Part shown: piece by piece, positions 55,732 to 64,000 of the stretch | How positions within the stretch are numbered: position 1 is the first letter of the stretch | Layout: every line of letters begins with the position of its first letter | Assembly: GCA_023301725.1 (NCBI GenBank) | Contig: JALZUD010000076.1 | Location: 17,026-81,025 of the forward strand | Length of the DNA stretch: 64,000 nt | Reading direction: 5' to 3' | Source: Granulosicoccus sp. | Lineage (GTDB): Bacteria > Pseudomonadota > Gammaproteobacteria > Granulosicoccales > Granulosicoccaceae | Notes under the pieces: model-generated | What the model was told of the DNA's origin: nothing | What the model saw: the letters and a program-made list of their open reading frames with translations, nothing else | Database searches by the model: none | Position numbers and translations under genes: made by a program

Positions 55732-56961
55732 TCAACAAACGGCCGCCACGATTTCATCAGAGGTAAAAGCCGTTAAGACATCAGGAGCAAATGGCAAGGC
55801 ACAAATAGTGGCCTGAGATACTGTGCCATCGGCTAACGTAACGTGGCAGACTTTAGCACTAGCCAATGGCTCATCAAGCATGGCGGTGGCCAACTGAACA
55901 CCATAGCGAGGCGAGAAAGATTGCGAGCCCAGGCAATGTTGTACGAGGTCCTGTTGCAGGATATCCTCAGGTGGCAGGCCTGACTTTGTATCCATGCCCA
56001 AATGCACTGCAAACGGTTGCTCTGCCAAACGTCGTTCACCCCCGTGTGCTGACAATACAAGACCCACCAGACGTCGCTTAGGGCCAGCATCGCGTTCAGC
56101 TCGAAGTGCTTTGATGGAAAGACTGTTGATGTTTGCATCCAGATCAACAAACGCACCTAAACCTGACTCAAGAACAGAATGCCTGGAATCCATATCGTTA
56201 CCGAATGAAAGTAAGGTGCTCTCCATGCGTTCGATAAGATTGGGGCAACCCGCTCTCACATCCAAGTCTTGTCCTTTTTCAAACAGCTCATCGTACAAAG
56301 CCTGCCCTTCGGCCACGTTATCCACATAGATTTCAAAGCCACCTTGTTTGCTCCAACCTGAGCGCGACACAATAAATGTTGCATTGCCATAAGCCATACG
56401 CCTGTGCCGAAAAAATCGGATGCCTGCCACCTGATCACCAAACACACGCTGCATTAGTTGCTCAGCCTTCGGACCTTGTACCGCTAAGGGCCACACATCA
56501 GCTTCAGTGACACGCACATCAAGTCCTGCGCCCGCAGCTAATCCACTGGCCCACAGTTTCACATCTGAATCTGCGATGGAGAGCCACCAATGATCATCTT
56601 CAACGCGCATGCCGACAGGATCATTAATGAGCAATCCTTTTTCATCGGCCAAGGGCAAATACACACAACGATCAGCCGCTATTCCTTCGATATTGCGCGG
56701 TGTCATCAGTTGCACCAGTTTGTCGGCATCTGGCCCCTTCAGGCTAACCTGCCTCTCGACGCTGACATCCCATACCTGAACTGCAGAACACAGATGCCAG
56801 TAGTCCGCTTCGAGAGACTCGAACTCTGTGGCTAACAGCATATGGTTATAGACAGTGAACGCCGTAACTCCTTGCTCAAACACACGTGAGGTAAACGGGG
56901 TTTTACGCAATCGGCGAGAGATAGCAATACGTGGATCTACGCTCATGGTGACTGTTCTCAT
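55732..56961 (-). CDS. dmdA: DMSP demethylase-like aminomethyltransferase-fold protein (DmdA)
   Basis: GcvT-fold protein of 409 residues resembling DmdA, which transfers a methyl group from dimethylsulfoniopropionate to tetrahydrofolate, giving methylmercaptopropionate. Words shared with known DmdA sequences include TPFTSRVFEQGV, YTVYNHMLL-like FTVYNHMLLATEFESL, VQVWDVSVERQVSLKGPDA, PLAVQGPKAEQLM, IRFFRHRRMAYG and SGWSKQGGFEIYV, spread along the whole protein. No dmdBCD genes follow directly. The start is ATG 56961 or the Met five codons later. A DmdA-like clade of other function is possible, since GcvT-fold paralogues are common in marine bacteria. Confidence 0.8.
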   Translation of the reverse strand: MRTVTMSVDPRIAISRRLRKTPFTSRVFEQGVTAFTVYNHMLLATEFESLEADYWHLCSAVQVWDVSVERQVSLKGPDADKLVQLMTPRNIEGIAADRCVYLPLADEKGLLINDPVGMRVEDDHWWLSIADSDVKLWASGLAAGAGLDVRVTEADVWPLAVQGPKAEQLMQRVFGDQVAGIRFFRHRRMAYGNATFIVSRSGWSKQGGFEIYVDNVAEGQALYDELFEKGQDLDVRAGCPNLIERMESTLLSFGNDMDSRHSVLESGLGAFVDLDANINSLSIKALRAERDAGPKRRLVGLVLSAHGGERRLAEQPFAVHLGMDTKSGLPPEDILQQDLVQHCLGSQSFSPRYGVQLATAMLDEPLASAKVCHVTLADGTVSQATICALPFAPDVLTAFTSDEIVAAVC

Positions 56962-57011
56962 CCGGGGGACTCTTGTGCGTGATGATACTCATTCGAGTGG
57001 CTGATAAGCTG

Positions 57012-57044
57012 TCTTGAAAGCGTCAGGCTATGCCGCTTTCAAGA
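57012..57044. promoter_or_regulatory. Inverted repeat in the dmdA-psuK divergent region
   Basis: Perfect 11-base arms (TCTTGAAAGCG) with an 11-base spacer lie between two divergent genes. Half-site centres are about two helix turns apart, suiting a dimeric repressor or activator. Confidence 0.5.
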
Positions 57045-57088
57045 TAGGCGATCGATCAAAGTGTTCATTGACGTAAACTATTGGGTCT

Positions 57089-58090
57089 TTGATCACAAAA
57101 TCGTGCCGCGTGACTGACAAAACTACTGAACATATAGAGCTACATGTCGTAGGTGGCCTGTTGCTGGACGAGACGACAATGATTGAAGGTGATTTAATCA
57201 GTGGCGCATCGAATCCGGTAGCGTGGAGGCGATTCGCTGGAGGCGTGGCGGCAAACGCTGCTCGTGCAGCCTGCTCTGTATATCAAAGCAAAGGGCAGAG
57301 CAAAGGGCATCGTGCTGATTCTGATCAGAGTTCGGGCGCGGCATCAGTGACACTGCACACGGCGTTGGGAGATGACAGCGATGCTGCTGCCCTTCTGAAC
57401 ACCATGGGATCGTTGGACATAGCAGTGGATGCACACTATGTGGAAGGATTCAGTACCGGACGCTATAGCGCCATTATGGATAGTCGCGGTAACCTGTTAC
57501 TTGGATTAGCCGATGTCAGTGTTGCCGAGCAACTTCAAGCTAGCCATGTACTAGAAAAGTTAGATCGATCCACTATCAGCGCTTTATTAATAGATGCCAA
57601 TTTAAGCGCTAACTGTATAGATGAATTGACTAAACAGGCGAGCGATTACCATGCATTCGTTGCAGCTTTGGCTGTATCGCCATACAAAGCAACAAGGTTG
57701 TTATCGGTCGCTGAGCACGTGAATTTATTGTTTTGCAATAGACGTGAGGCCATGGCTCTTGCAAGCGCCGCAGCCGGTTACCCACATCAAGCTGACACAG
57801 ACATTTCACTTGAGCAGTTGGCTACCTATTTAACTGAGCTTGGATTCTCCGATTTGATCATTACCGATGCCGGCCACGGATTGCTAAGTCGACGCCAGGG
57901 AGTTAACACCACAATGCAGGTACCCGATGTCAGCATCACTCACAATGTCAACGGCGCGGGCGACACCCTGGCAGGCGCCACACTGGCAGCTATAACCACA
58001 GGGCTAGATCAAATAGAAGCAATAGAAAGGGCGGGGCTACCACTTGCCGCTGATGTGTTAACTGGCAGGCGCCCACCGCTGAAAGTCTAG
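57089..58090 (+). CDS. psuK: PfkB-family carbohydrate kinase, probable pseudouridine kinase
   Basis: Ribokinase-fold enzyme of about 330 residues. The sugar-binding start is VVGGLLLDETTMIEGD, the mid region GGVAANAARAA, and the ATP/anion-hole motif NGAGDTLAGA near the C-terminus has the catalytic Asp. The gene is followed 98 bp later by psuG, so the substrate is most likely pseudouridine, phosphorylated to pseudouridine 5'-phosphate for PsuG to cleave. The start codon is TTG 57089 or GTG 57110; neither has a strong Shine-Dalgarno. Confidence 0.85.
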   Translation: MITKSCRVTDKTTEHIELHVVGGLLLDETTMIEGDLISGASNPVAWRRFAGGVAANAARAACSVYQSKGQSKGHRADSDQSSGAASVTLHTALGDDSDAAALLNTMGSLDIAVDAHYVEGFSTGRYSAIMDSRGNLLLGLADVSVAEQLQASHVLEKLDRSTISALLIDANLSANCIDELTKQASDYHAFVAALAVSPYKATRLLSVAEHVNLLFCNRREAMALASAAAGYPHQADTDISLEQLATYLTELGFSDLIITDAGHGLLSRRQGVNTTMQVPDVSITHNVNGAGDTLAGATLAAITTGLDQIEAIERAGLPLAADVLTGRRPPLKV

Positions 58091-58188
58091 CGATAGGTTC
58101 GCAAGCATCAATCCTTGTACATACTATTGCCCTGAACGATCTTGAACAAGCCCGAAAAAAACCGAACAAATCCGAATAAAAAATCGTC

Positions 58189-59094
58189 ATGAACCATAAA
58201 AATTTCAGTATCAGCACAGAAGTTAAAACCGCTTTAGCGAGTGGCCAAGGCGTAGTTGCTCTGGAGAGCACGATCATCACACACGGCATGCCCTACCCTG
58301 CTAATCGCGATACAGCCATGGCGGTGGAGCAAGCAGTACGTGAGGCCGGTTGCGTGCCCGCCACTATCGCCGTACTCAGTGGCGTTCCGACAATAGGACT
58401 TGATGACGAAAAGCTTGAGCAACTTGCACGTTCTGACAATGCAATGAAGTTGTCGCGCGCCGATCTTGCCATGGCCGTTTCAAAAGGGGTAGACGGATCA
58501 ACTACTGTAGCAGCCACCATGATTCTTGCGCATCTTGCCGGCATCAAAGTATTCGCTACTGGCGGTATTGGTGGCGTACACCAAGGCGCTGCAGAGAGTT
58601 TTGATATCTCAGCCGATTTGCACGAGCTAGCCAAAACCCCCGTGTGCGTGGTCAGTGCTGGTGCCAAAGCTATTCTCGATATCCCTAAAACACTAGAGGT
58701 ATTAGAGACCTTAGGTGTTCCCGTATTGGCGTTCGGACAATCAAATTTTCCAGCATTCTGGTCTCGGGATAGCGGTCTTACTGCTCCACTACGTGTTGAC
58801 TCAGTTGATGAGATAGTACGTTTCATGCAAGCCAGAGAAGATATGAATATTGAAGGTGGCGTGCTGATAGGAAATCCGGTGCCAGAGCTTGACGAGATCC
58901 CCAGAGATAAGATGAACGGCTTCATTGAGCAAGCCGTCGCTGAGGCCCAGCAAAAAGGTATCAGCGGTAAGTCAGTGACACCTTGGTTACTAGGCCGCAT
59001 CGTAGAAATAAGCGGTGGCGCTAGCCTAGTGACCAATCAGGCGTTGATTATCAACAACGCAAGACTCGCTGGTCAATTGGCTAAGGGCCTGTGA
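58189..59094 (+). CDS. psuG: Pseudouridine-5'-phosphate glycosidase
   Basis: PsuG splits pseudouridine 5'-phosphate reversibly into uracil and ribose 5-phosphate, the second step of RNA-derived pseudouridine salvage. The 301-residue protein has the family's hallmark stretches: VALESTIITHGMPYPAN, TVAATMILAHLAGI, FATGGIGGVHQGA and FGQSNFPAFWSRDSG, with the Lys and Asp/Glu residues expected for the Schiff-base mechanism. Its partner kinase lies directly upstream. It converges on ptrB. Confidence 0.95.
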   Translation: MNHKNFSISTEVKTALASGQGVVALESTIITHGMPYPANRDTAMAVEQAVREAGCVPATIAVLSGVPTIGLDDEKLEQLARSDNAMKLSRADLAMAVSKGVDGSTTVAATMILAHLAGIKVFATGGIGGVHQGAAESFDISADLHELAKTPVCVVSAGAKAILDIPKTLEVLETLGVPVLAFGQSNFPAFWSRDSGLTAPLRVDSVDEIVRFMQAREDMNIEGGVLIGNPVPELDEIPRDKMNGFIEQAVAEAQQKGISGKSVTPWLLGRIVEISGGASLVTNQALIINNARLAGQLAKGL

Positions 59095-59128
59095 AGTAAT
59101 AAGTTGTGCAGTTGAAGCTCACAGCAAA

Positions 59129-61210
59129 CTAGTTATGTTGCGTCACTTTCAACGCAAAAGCCTGTGCAATAGCCTCATCACCAAGAGATGCATAGCGCCC
59201 AGACTCCCCGAAATGACCAGTACTCATGTGAGTCTTTAACATCAGTAAATTGTTGTCATCTCGAACATGGCGATGCTGTGCGACCCACTTGGCAGGCTCC
59301 CAGTACGTGACCCTGGGATCAGAGACACCCGCAGTCACGTACATGGGTGGATAGGGGCGCGACTGCACATTATCGTACGGTGAATACTGTCGAATTACGT
59401 CAAATTCTTCAACACTATTTAAAGGATTTCCCCACTGCGACCATTCACCAGGTGTTAATGGTAGCGAGTCATCAATGAGCGTATTGACGACATCAACAAA
59501 AGGCACATCAGCAATCACCCCTGCCCATAAGTGTTCACACTGGTTAATTACAGCCCCCGCCATCAGCCCACCAGCAGAACCGCCAGACAACACGATCTTA
59601 CCGGTACCGGTGAACTGATCACCTATTAAGCGATGAGCTACAGCAACAACATCATCAAACGTATTTTGCTTAGCGTTGCCACGCGCTCCGTCGTACCATG
59701 CACGTCCTTTCTCTTGCCCCCCTCGAACATGGGCAATAGCGTAGACAAAACCTCTGTCCACCAATGACAATATCGAGCTTGAAAAACAGGCAGGTATTGA
59801 TGAGCCGTACGCCCCATAAGCTGTTAGAAAACAGGGCGCAGTACCATCAATAATCGTATCAACATGAAACAACACAGTGACGGGTACGCTCTGATTATCT
59901 GATGTCTGTGCCGATAAGCGTTGCACGAGATACTGTTCCGGGTTATGCCCGCAGGGAATCACATCCTCTTTTAACAAGATACGCTCACCATTGTGCATGT
60001 CGAGACTAAAGGTTTGTTCGGGAGTAGATGGCGACTGATAGCTGAATCGAAACACTGAGCTATCAAATTCCAACAAGGGCTCAAGGCTCAACGCATAAGC
60101 TTGTTCATTGAACTTTACAGTATGTATTTCAACCGTTTCATCTGAGAGACGGCAGTAGCAGATGCGAGGCAATCCGTTCTCACGTTCCAGCCACATGAGC
60201 CAATCTTGGTAGGCGTATACATCCAGCACCATGACGCCTTCAGGGGGTACAAGCCAATCTTGCCAATTTGCACGCTCGGGTGATTGACAAGACACTGACA
60301 TGAGCTTGAAATTCTCAGCGCCATCGGCATTGGTCAATAGGTAAAAAACATCACCTACGTGTTCCACACTGTATTCAAGATCAGACGCTCTGGGCTCGAT
60401 ACAGCGTGGCGCAGCAGTGAGCTCGTCGCAGGGTATGTACCAGCATTCACTCTGATCATCAGTATCAACGCTAATGAACACATACTTTGCTGACAAGCTA
60501 ACCCATACAGAGCACGAGAAGCGATTATCAGCTTCATGGAATATCAACACATCGTCTTGTGCAGAGGTGCCTAGGCGGTGACGATAAATGCGGCTCGACC
60601 GATGATCCTCATCCAGTTTGGTATAGAACAGGTACTCAGAGGACCCCCAAGTGATATCGTCAACATCCTCGATAATGTCTTCATCAAGACCTGTCGCCAA
60701 GTTGCGAACATACGCCGAATAGCGCTCCGCCCCACTGTTATCCATTGACCACACAAGGTGCGTATGCGTTGGACTGTACTCGGCATCACCGGGGTCAAAA
60801 TAGGCATGCGCAAGAGCTTCCTTGTTGAAGTCGATTAGCACTTGCATCTCTGTATCACTAGGCACCAAATGTTTTGCATAGCGAACATATTGCGGGTGTT
60901 CAGCCCCCTCTTGGTAGCGATCGAGATAACACCATTGATCTATAGCATCTGGAAGTGATTGCTCAACATCTTGTATGCGGCTGCGCATCTGTTCCAACAG
61001 TTCTTTCTGTAAGGCCTTCGTATCAGCCATGCAGTGCTCAAACCAATCATTTTCGGCATGCAGATACTGGCTAATATCCTCGGGCAACAAGCTGGGCTCA
61101 TCAATGCACTCTCGCCAGTTGCTCGCTCGCAACCAATGATAATGATCAGTCCAGCTTGAATCGTGTAGTTCACGCTCAAACGGTACGCGTTTAGCTATGG
61201 GTGGTTTCAT
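59129..61210 (-). CDS. ptrB: Oligopeptidase B (S9 prolyl oligopeptidase family)
   Basis: Serine peptidase of 693 residues cleaving short peptides after basic residues. It has an N-terminal beta-propeller half and a C-terminal alpha/beta hydrolase domain with the nucleophile in SGGSAGGLMAG, Asp in SDPRVTYWEPAKW and His in STGHFGESGRY. There is no signal peptide. Its ATG overlaps the end of the dsrK-like gene by 4 bp, making it the last gene in that operon. This may be a chance of operon packing, or the peptidase may process a peptide linked to the redox system. Confidence 0.93.
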   Translation of the reverse strand: MKPPIAKRVPFERELHDSSWTDHYHWLRASNWRECIDEPSLLPEDISQYLHAENDWFEHCMADTKALQKELLEQMRSRIQDVEQSLPDAIDQWCYLDRYQEGAEHPQYVRYAKHLVPSDTEMQVLIDFNKEALAHAYFDPGDAEYSPTHTHLVWSMDNSGAERYSAYVRNLATGLDEDIIEDVDDITWGSSEYLFYTKLDEDHRSSRIYRHRLGTSAQDDVLIFHEADNRFSCSVWVSLSAKYVFISVDTDDQSECWYIPCDELTAAPRCIEPRASDLEYSVEHVGDVFYLLTNADGAENFKLMSVSCQSPERANWQDWLVPPEGVMVLDVYAYQDWLMWLERENGLPRICYCRLSDETVEIHTVKFNEQAYALSLEPLLEFDSSVFRFSYQSPSTPEQTFSLDMHNGERILLKEDVIPCGHNPEQYLVQRLSAQTSDNQSVPVTVLFHVDTIIDGTAPCFLTAYGAYGSSIPACFSSSILSLVDRGFVYAIAHVRGGQEKGRAWYDGARGNAKQNTFDDVVAVAHRLIGDQFTGTGKIVLSGGSAGGLMAGAVINQCEHLWAGVIADVPFVDVVNTLIDDSLPLTPGEWSQWGNPLNSVEEFDVIRQYSPYDNVQSRPYPPMYVTAGVSDPRVTYWEPAKWVAQHRHVRDDNNLLMLKTHMSTGHFGESGRYASLGDEAIAQAFALKVTQHN

Positions 61211-62694
61211 AAAATTAATGCATTACCTACCAGCTCATGCAAGCTGCTTACTTGAACATCACCCAAATTGTGGTGAGGTAAAACTTGTGACAATTGTGTC
61301 TTGCAGATGGCGCAAATGGCGACAAGATGCGTGACTCTGTGCGAGTCAACAACAGCTTGCAACGCTTGCGCACGCGGCAAAGCCCCCTTGATTCGAAGCT
61401 CTATCAAATCATCGGTTAGCAAGCCCCCACCGCCACCGCAGCAAAATGTTTTCTGCATCGTTGTATCGCTGCTCATTTCAATCAACTCTGGAACACTTGC
61501 TTTCAGCAACGCGCGCGGCACAATGAACTGCCCACGTTTAATACCACCCATTCCAGAACCACGTGCCACATTGCATGAATCATGAAATGTGACTACTTTG
61601 CCTGCATTGCGCATAGGATCGAGCTGAATAAGCTCAGCCTGCAATAGCTCGTAAGTCAACTCACAAATGTGTTCAGGCCGAGGGTGTTCAGGATCAAGGT
61701 AGTCAAAGCCATCTACCAGTGTATCCATAAAACTATAGGCAACTCGCCAGGCATGCCCGCACTCCCCCATCACGATACGACTAACACCCAGATCACGTGC
61801 GGCTGTGCTAATACGCTGTGCTATGCCTTGCATCTGCTCGTGCTGACCGGTAAACAAAGCAAAGTTGGCGGCCTCAGATGCTTGAGAGCTAAAGGTGTAG
61901 CGAATGCCTGCAACATGAAGAACCTTAATCATGCCAATTAATCCATCAACATGAGGCTCTGCAAAAAAATCAGCTGATGGCGTAACAATAAGCATATCTG
62001 CGCTGGCATCATCCAGCGGTATATTGACTACAAGCCCGGTATCGTCACTGATATCTTCGGCCAGATTCTCTAGCACATCGGCTAATGCTGGTTTTTTCAT
62101 ACCCAGGTTATTGCCCACACGATTAACTTTGGCAATGATTTCCTGCGAGTACTGTTGTCCAACACCAATAGTTGCCAGAATATCTCTGCCAGCCATAGTC
62201 ACCTCGCTAGTGTCTATGCCTTTAGGGCAAAACACGGTACAACGCCGGCACTCAGAACACTGGTGAAAATAGCGATACCAGTCCTCGAGCATAGGTTTGT
62301 CTAGCTCACGCGCGCCTACCAATTTTGGAAACCACTTACCCGCAAAGGTAAAGTGACGACGATAAACCGAGCGGAGCAAATCCTGCCTTGCCACTGGCAT
62401 GTTTAAAGGATCACCAGTGCCCAAAAAGTAATGACATTTGTCGGTACAAGCACCACACTTGGTGCAACTATCCATAAATACCTGTAAGCCGCGCCGCTCT
62501 TTTAACAGCGTCCCCAAACGACTAATAGCCTTGTCGTGCCAATCAGCCACTAAAGCGCCCGGCAAACCCACTTCATTTTGTATCTCTGGAGTGGCTTTGG
62601 CAGTACTAGCATGGGCCATGGCCTGTTCTTGAATAATAGGGATAACACGGTAGCGCCCGACCACTTGGGCGACAGGTTCAAAAGGCTCTTTCAT
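61207..62694 (-). CDS. DsrK/HdrD-like iron-sulfur protein
   Basis: A 495-residue cytosolic Fe-S protein of the heterodisulfide-reductase HdrD/DsrK type. Two CX2CX2CX3C clusters are at residues 77-87 and 146-156. The C-terminal CCG pattern, Cys374, Cys418-Cys419 and Cys461-x-x-Cys464, matches the binding site of the non-cubane 4Fe-4S cluster that splits disulfides. In sulfur-metabolising bacteria DsrK reduces DsrC or its trisulfide and passes electrons with membrane DsrM. Here it stands 3 bp after a dsrM-like gene and in one operon with dsrC. No dsrAB, dsrJOP or HdrA is in view. Confidence 0.88.
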   Translation of the reverse strand: MKEPFEPVAQVVGRYRVIPIIQEQAMAHASTAKATPEIQNEVGLPGALVADWHDKAISRLGTLLKERRGLQVFMDSCTKCGACTDKCHYFLGTGDPLNMPVARQDLLRSVYRRHFTFAGKWFPKLVGARELDKPMLEDWYRYFHQCSECRRCTVFCPKGIDTSEVTMAGRDILATIGVGQQYSQEIIAKVNRVGNNLGMKKPALADVLENLAEDISDDTGLVVNIPLDDASADMLIVTPSADFFAEPHVDGLIGMIKVLHVAGIRYTFSSQASEAANFALFTGQHEQMQGIAQRISTAARDLGVSRIVMGECGHAWRVAYSFMDTLVDGFDYLDPEHPRPEHICELTYELLQAELIQLDPMRNAGKVVTFHDSCNVARGSGMGGIKRGQFIVPRALLKASVPELIEMSSDTTMQKTFCCGGGGGLLTDDLIELRIKGALPRAQALQAVVDSHRVTHLVAICAICKTQLSQVLPHHNLGDVQVSSLHELVGNALIL

Positions 62695-62697
62695 AAC

Positions 62698-63375
62698 TCA
62701 GCCTCGATCACGTTGATTAAACGTGGGGCTAACAACGATCCCAACGCCATGCAGGAGTTTGCTTATTGGAAATATCAACAACAAAACAAGCACTAACAAT
62801 AAGTGAACCACTAATCCGGCATGATCGGGCAATGGCGCCCAGGAGACCCCGAATACGCCTCGCAAAAACTCACCCACCTCGAACAAATTCACTGGCCACA
62901 CGCGCTTAAGAAGCCCGCCAGAAACAGCAATCGATATCAGTAGCATAAGGTGTAAGTAGTCGCTAGGGGCCGAGACATAACGCACTCTATCGACCAGCAA
63001 ACGACGCAGCAACAAAACCGACAAACCAACAATGACGCACAGTGTGGCCCAACCACTGTATTGAATAAACGGTATCAAAACCGTGGGCAGGGACGTAAAC
63101 ACAAATCGCAAATGAACTATCGCCAGCCACAATAATCCATAGTGAAATAACAAGCTGGCTAACCAGGTTGTTTTATCTGCGCGTGCCAAGGATCGAAAAA
63201 TGAACAGTTCAAGGCACAAGCGCATCACGACACCTGAACGCGTACGTGGCGCTGGAGCCAGCGGTATGGGTAAACGATTACGTGATTTTAGCCAGACACC
63301 CACACGATATGCGCAGCCAACCACAAGCCACACCAGTGCCAGAGAATAAGATAACGCTAAGGCTAAATCAAACAC
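62698..63375 (-). CDS. DsrM/NarI-like membrane cytochrome b subunit
   Basis: Membrane protein of the NarI/DsrM family, about 225 residues with five predicted helices. Histidines in LLFHYGLL, LAIVHLRF, DYLHLML, LPDHAG and VVHLLL could ligate two b-type hemes for quinone contact. The frame continues upstream to 63477 within dsrC, but GTG 63375 fits best: it begins right before the first helix (FDLALALSYSLALVWLVV) and overlaps the dsrC stop by 8 bp, implying coupling. It would anchor the DsrK-like protein and exchange electrons with the quinone pool. Confidence 0.85.
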   Translation of the reverse strand: MFDLALALSYSLALVWLVVGCAYRVGVWLKSRNRLPIPLAPAPRTRSGVVMRLCLELFIFRSLARADKTTWLASLLFHYGLLWLAIVHLRFVFTSLPTVLIPFIQYSGWATLCVIVGLSVLLLRRLLVDRVRYVSAPSDYLHLMLLISIAVSGGLLKRVWPVNLFEVGEFLRGVFGVSWAPLPDHAGLVVHLLLVLVLLLIFPISKLLHGVGIVVSPTFNQRDRG

Positions 63376-63694
63376 AGCCTGTAGGTTTGGGTAATCCAGC
63401 GTAGCGGCACGCTTGCTTAGCAGGGCCTTTGGGGAAGAGCTCGTATAAATACTTGCTGTTACCCTTTTCTTGACCAAACCGTTTGCCGATCTGTTTGGTC
63501 AATATGCGAATCGCAGGCGCAATCTCATAGTTGTCGTAGTACTCCTGCAAAAATTCTATAACTTCCCAGTGAGCATCCGAGAGAGTAATGTCGTCGCTGG
63601 TAGCCAGCTCGATAGCTAGCTCTCTTGACCACGAAGAACGACTCATTAAATAGCCTTCGTGATCAGTGTCTACACTGTCTAGTAATGTCGTCAT
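63368..63694 (-). CDS. dsrC: DsrC-family sulfur carrier / redox protein
   Basis: A 108-residue DsrC/TusE family protein. The C-terminal arm ends ACRYAGLPKPTGCV with both conserved cysteines (Cys96 and Cys107, CX10C), the form that can make an intramolecular disulfide or carry a trisulfide; TusE proteins for tRNA thiolation keep only the last. The DNA starts 3 bp after the hpsN/hisD-like gene. The immediate neighbourhood of dsrM- and dsrK-like genes argues for an electron-transfer role rather than tRNA modification. Confidence 0.92.
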   Translation of the reverse strand: MTTLLDSVDTDHEGYLMSRSSWSRELAIELATSDDITLSDAHWEVIEFLQEYYDNYEIAPAIRILTKQIGKRFGQEKGNSKYLYELFPKGPAKQACRYAGLPKPTGCV

Positions 63695-63697
63695 TTT

Positions 63698-64000
63698 TTA
63701 ATAGTCATTACTGCGCATAGCTTCATCACGCAGCTCGGAGACAGCATTAGCGTGTCCGTCAAAGCCTTCATAACTGGCAAAGCGATGCGTGTGCGGTGCC
63801 ATTTCCTTATAGCCATTGGCTGTCATATGCCCCACTGAACAGGTTTTCATAAAGTCATGTACGCCCAGTGGAGATTGTGTACGTGCAGCACCCGACGTTG
63901 GCAACACACAATTCGGACCCATCATGTAATTGGCAATAGATCCAGCGGCGTGTTCACCCAGAAGAATTTCGCTGGCATTGCGAATGTATGCCAGATGCTC
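63698..64000 (-). CDS. C-terminal part of a histidinol / sulfopropanediol dehydrogenase-like protein
   Basis: The frame is open through the right edge; about 100 C-terminal residues are seen. Words such as LLGEHAAGSIANYMMGPN, CVLPTSGAARTQSPLGVHDFMKTCSV and YEGFDGHANAVSEL identify the histidinol dehydrogenase family. The tail resembles the HpsN (2,3-dihydroxypropane-1-sulfonate 3-dehydrogenase) branch and its roseobacter relatives more than biosynthetic HisD. It is the most upstream visible gene of the dsrC-dsrM-dsrK-ptrB operon. Active-site residues lie outside the window, so substrate assignment is tentative. Confidence 0.75.
   Translation of the reverse strand, partial: EHLAYIRNASEILLGEHAAGSIANYMMGPNCVLPTSGAARTQSPLGVHDFMKTCSVGHMTANGYKEMAPHTHRFASYEGFDGHANAVSELRDEAMRSNDY

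Noticed and set aside
55732..56961. Glycine cleavage T protein (gcvT)
   Set aside because: No gcvH or gcvP nearby, and the sequence words match DmdA rather than GcvT.
63698..64000. Biosynthetic histidinol dehydrogenase hisD
   Set aside because: No other his genes are adjacent, and the C-terminal tail resembles the HpsN-like branch; left open because only the tail is visible.

Overview
The window reads as a contiguous piece of chromosome from a free-living, aerobic, probably marine gammaproteobacterium. Base composition looks near 50% GC by eye. The evidence is the yebC-ruvC-ruvA gene order, a DMSP demethylase (dmdA), a TRAP transporter, a polyamine-type ABC transporter, tandem alkaline phosphatases, a DsrC/DsrMK-like electron-transfer operon and a sulfopropanediol/histidinol dehydrogenase-like gene. 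A relative of Granulosicoccus or Arenicella would fit, but that is inference. I see no rRNA, tRNA, prophage, transposase or CRISPR array.

Left part (1-19.4 kb): the tail of a CelD/BioF2-like acyltransferase; a dctPQM TRAP transporter; a D-2-hydroxyacid dehydrogenase; a short-chain dehydrogenase remnant beside a perfect palindrome; a large secreted VWA protein with nine tandem Ig-like units; the thiolase bktB; yebC-ruvC-ruvA without an adjacent ruvB; an alpha/beta hydrolase; glutaryl-CoA dehydrogenase; a small Tat-exported protein; a JmjC-type cupin oxygenase; a Tat-exported metallo-beta-lactamase-fold hydrolase; and a J-domain/zinc-knuckle/PilZ fusion whose c-di-GMP-binding motifs look intact.

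Middle (19.7-43.3 kb): an SLC13/RCK transporter; a small acidic protein; a four-gene polyamine-type ABC transporter in which a hairpin terminator separates the binding-protein gene from the permeases; a thiol-redox block (thioredoxin-like protein, dsbA, ECF sigma factor, probable anti-sigma factor, and a YyaL-type protein fused to a DsbD-alpha-like domain); a three-gene unit of two alkaline phosphatases and a large esterase with a C-terminal sorting-like tail; and an RND efflux pair.

Right part (43.3-64 kb): an SDR, a stand-alone Lrp/AsnC effector domain, a HIT protein, an overlapping ATP-grasp/GNAT pair divergent from a P450-crtD-like pair and a membrane protein, a deaminase-fold protein, a HADH-ECH fusion, dmdA, the pseudouridine salvage genes psuK-psuG, and a minus-strand operon running hpsN/hisD-like (cut by the window edge), dsrC, dsrM-like, dsrK-like, ptrB.

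The most distinctive items are the DsrC-MK-like operon without dsrAB but with an HpsN-like dehydrogenase, the J-domain-PilZ fusion, and the dsbA-ECF-anti-sigma thiol cluster. Functions are assigned from motifs and remembered family sequences only; no database search was run.
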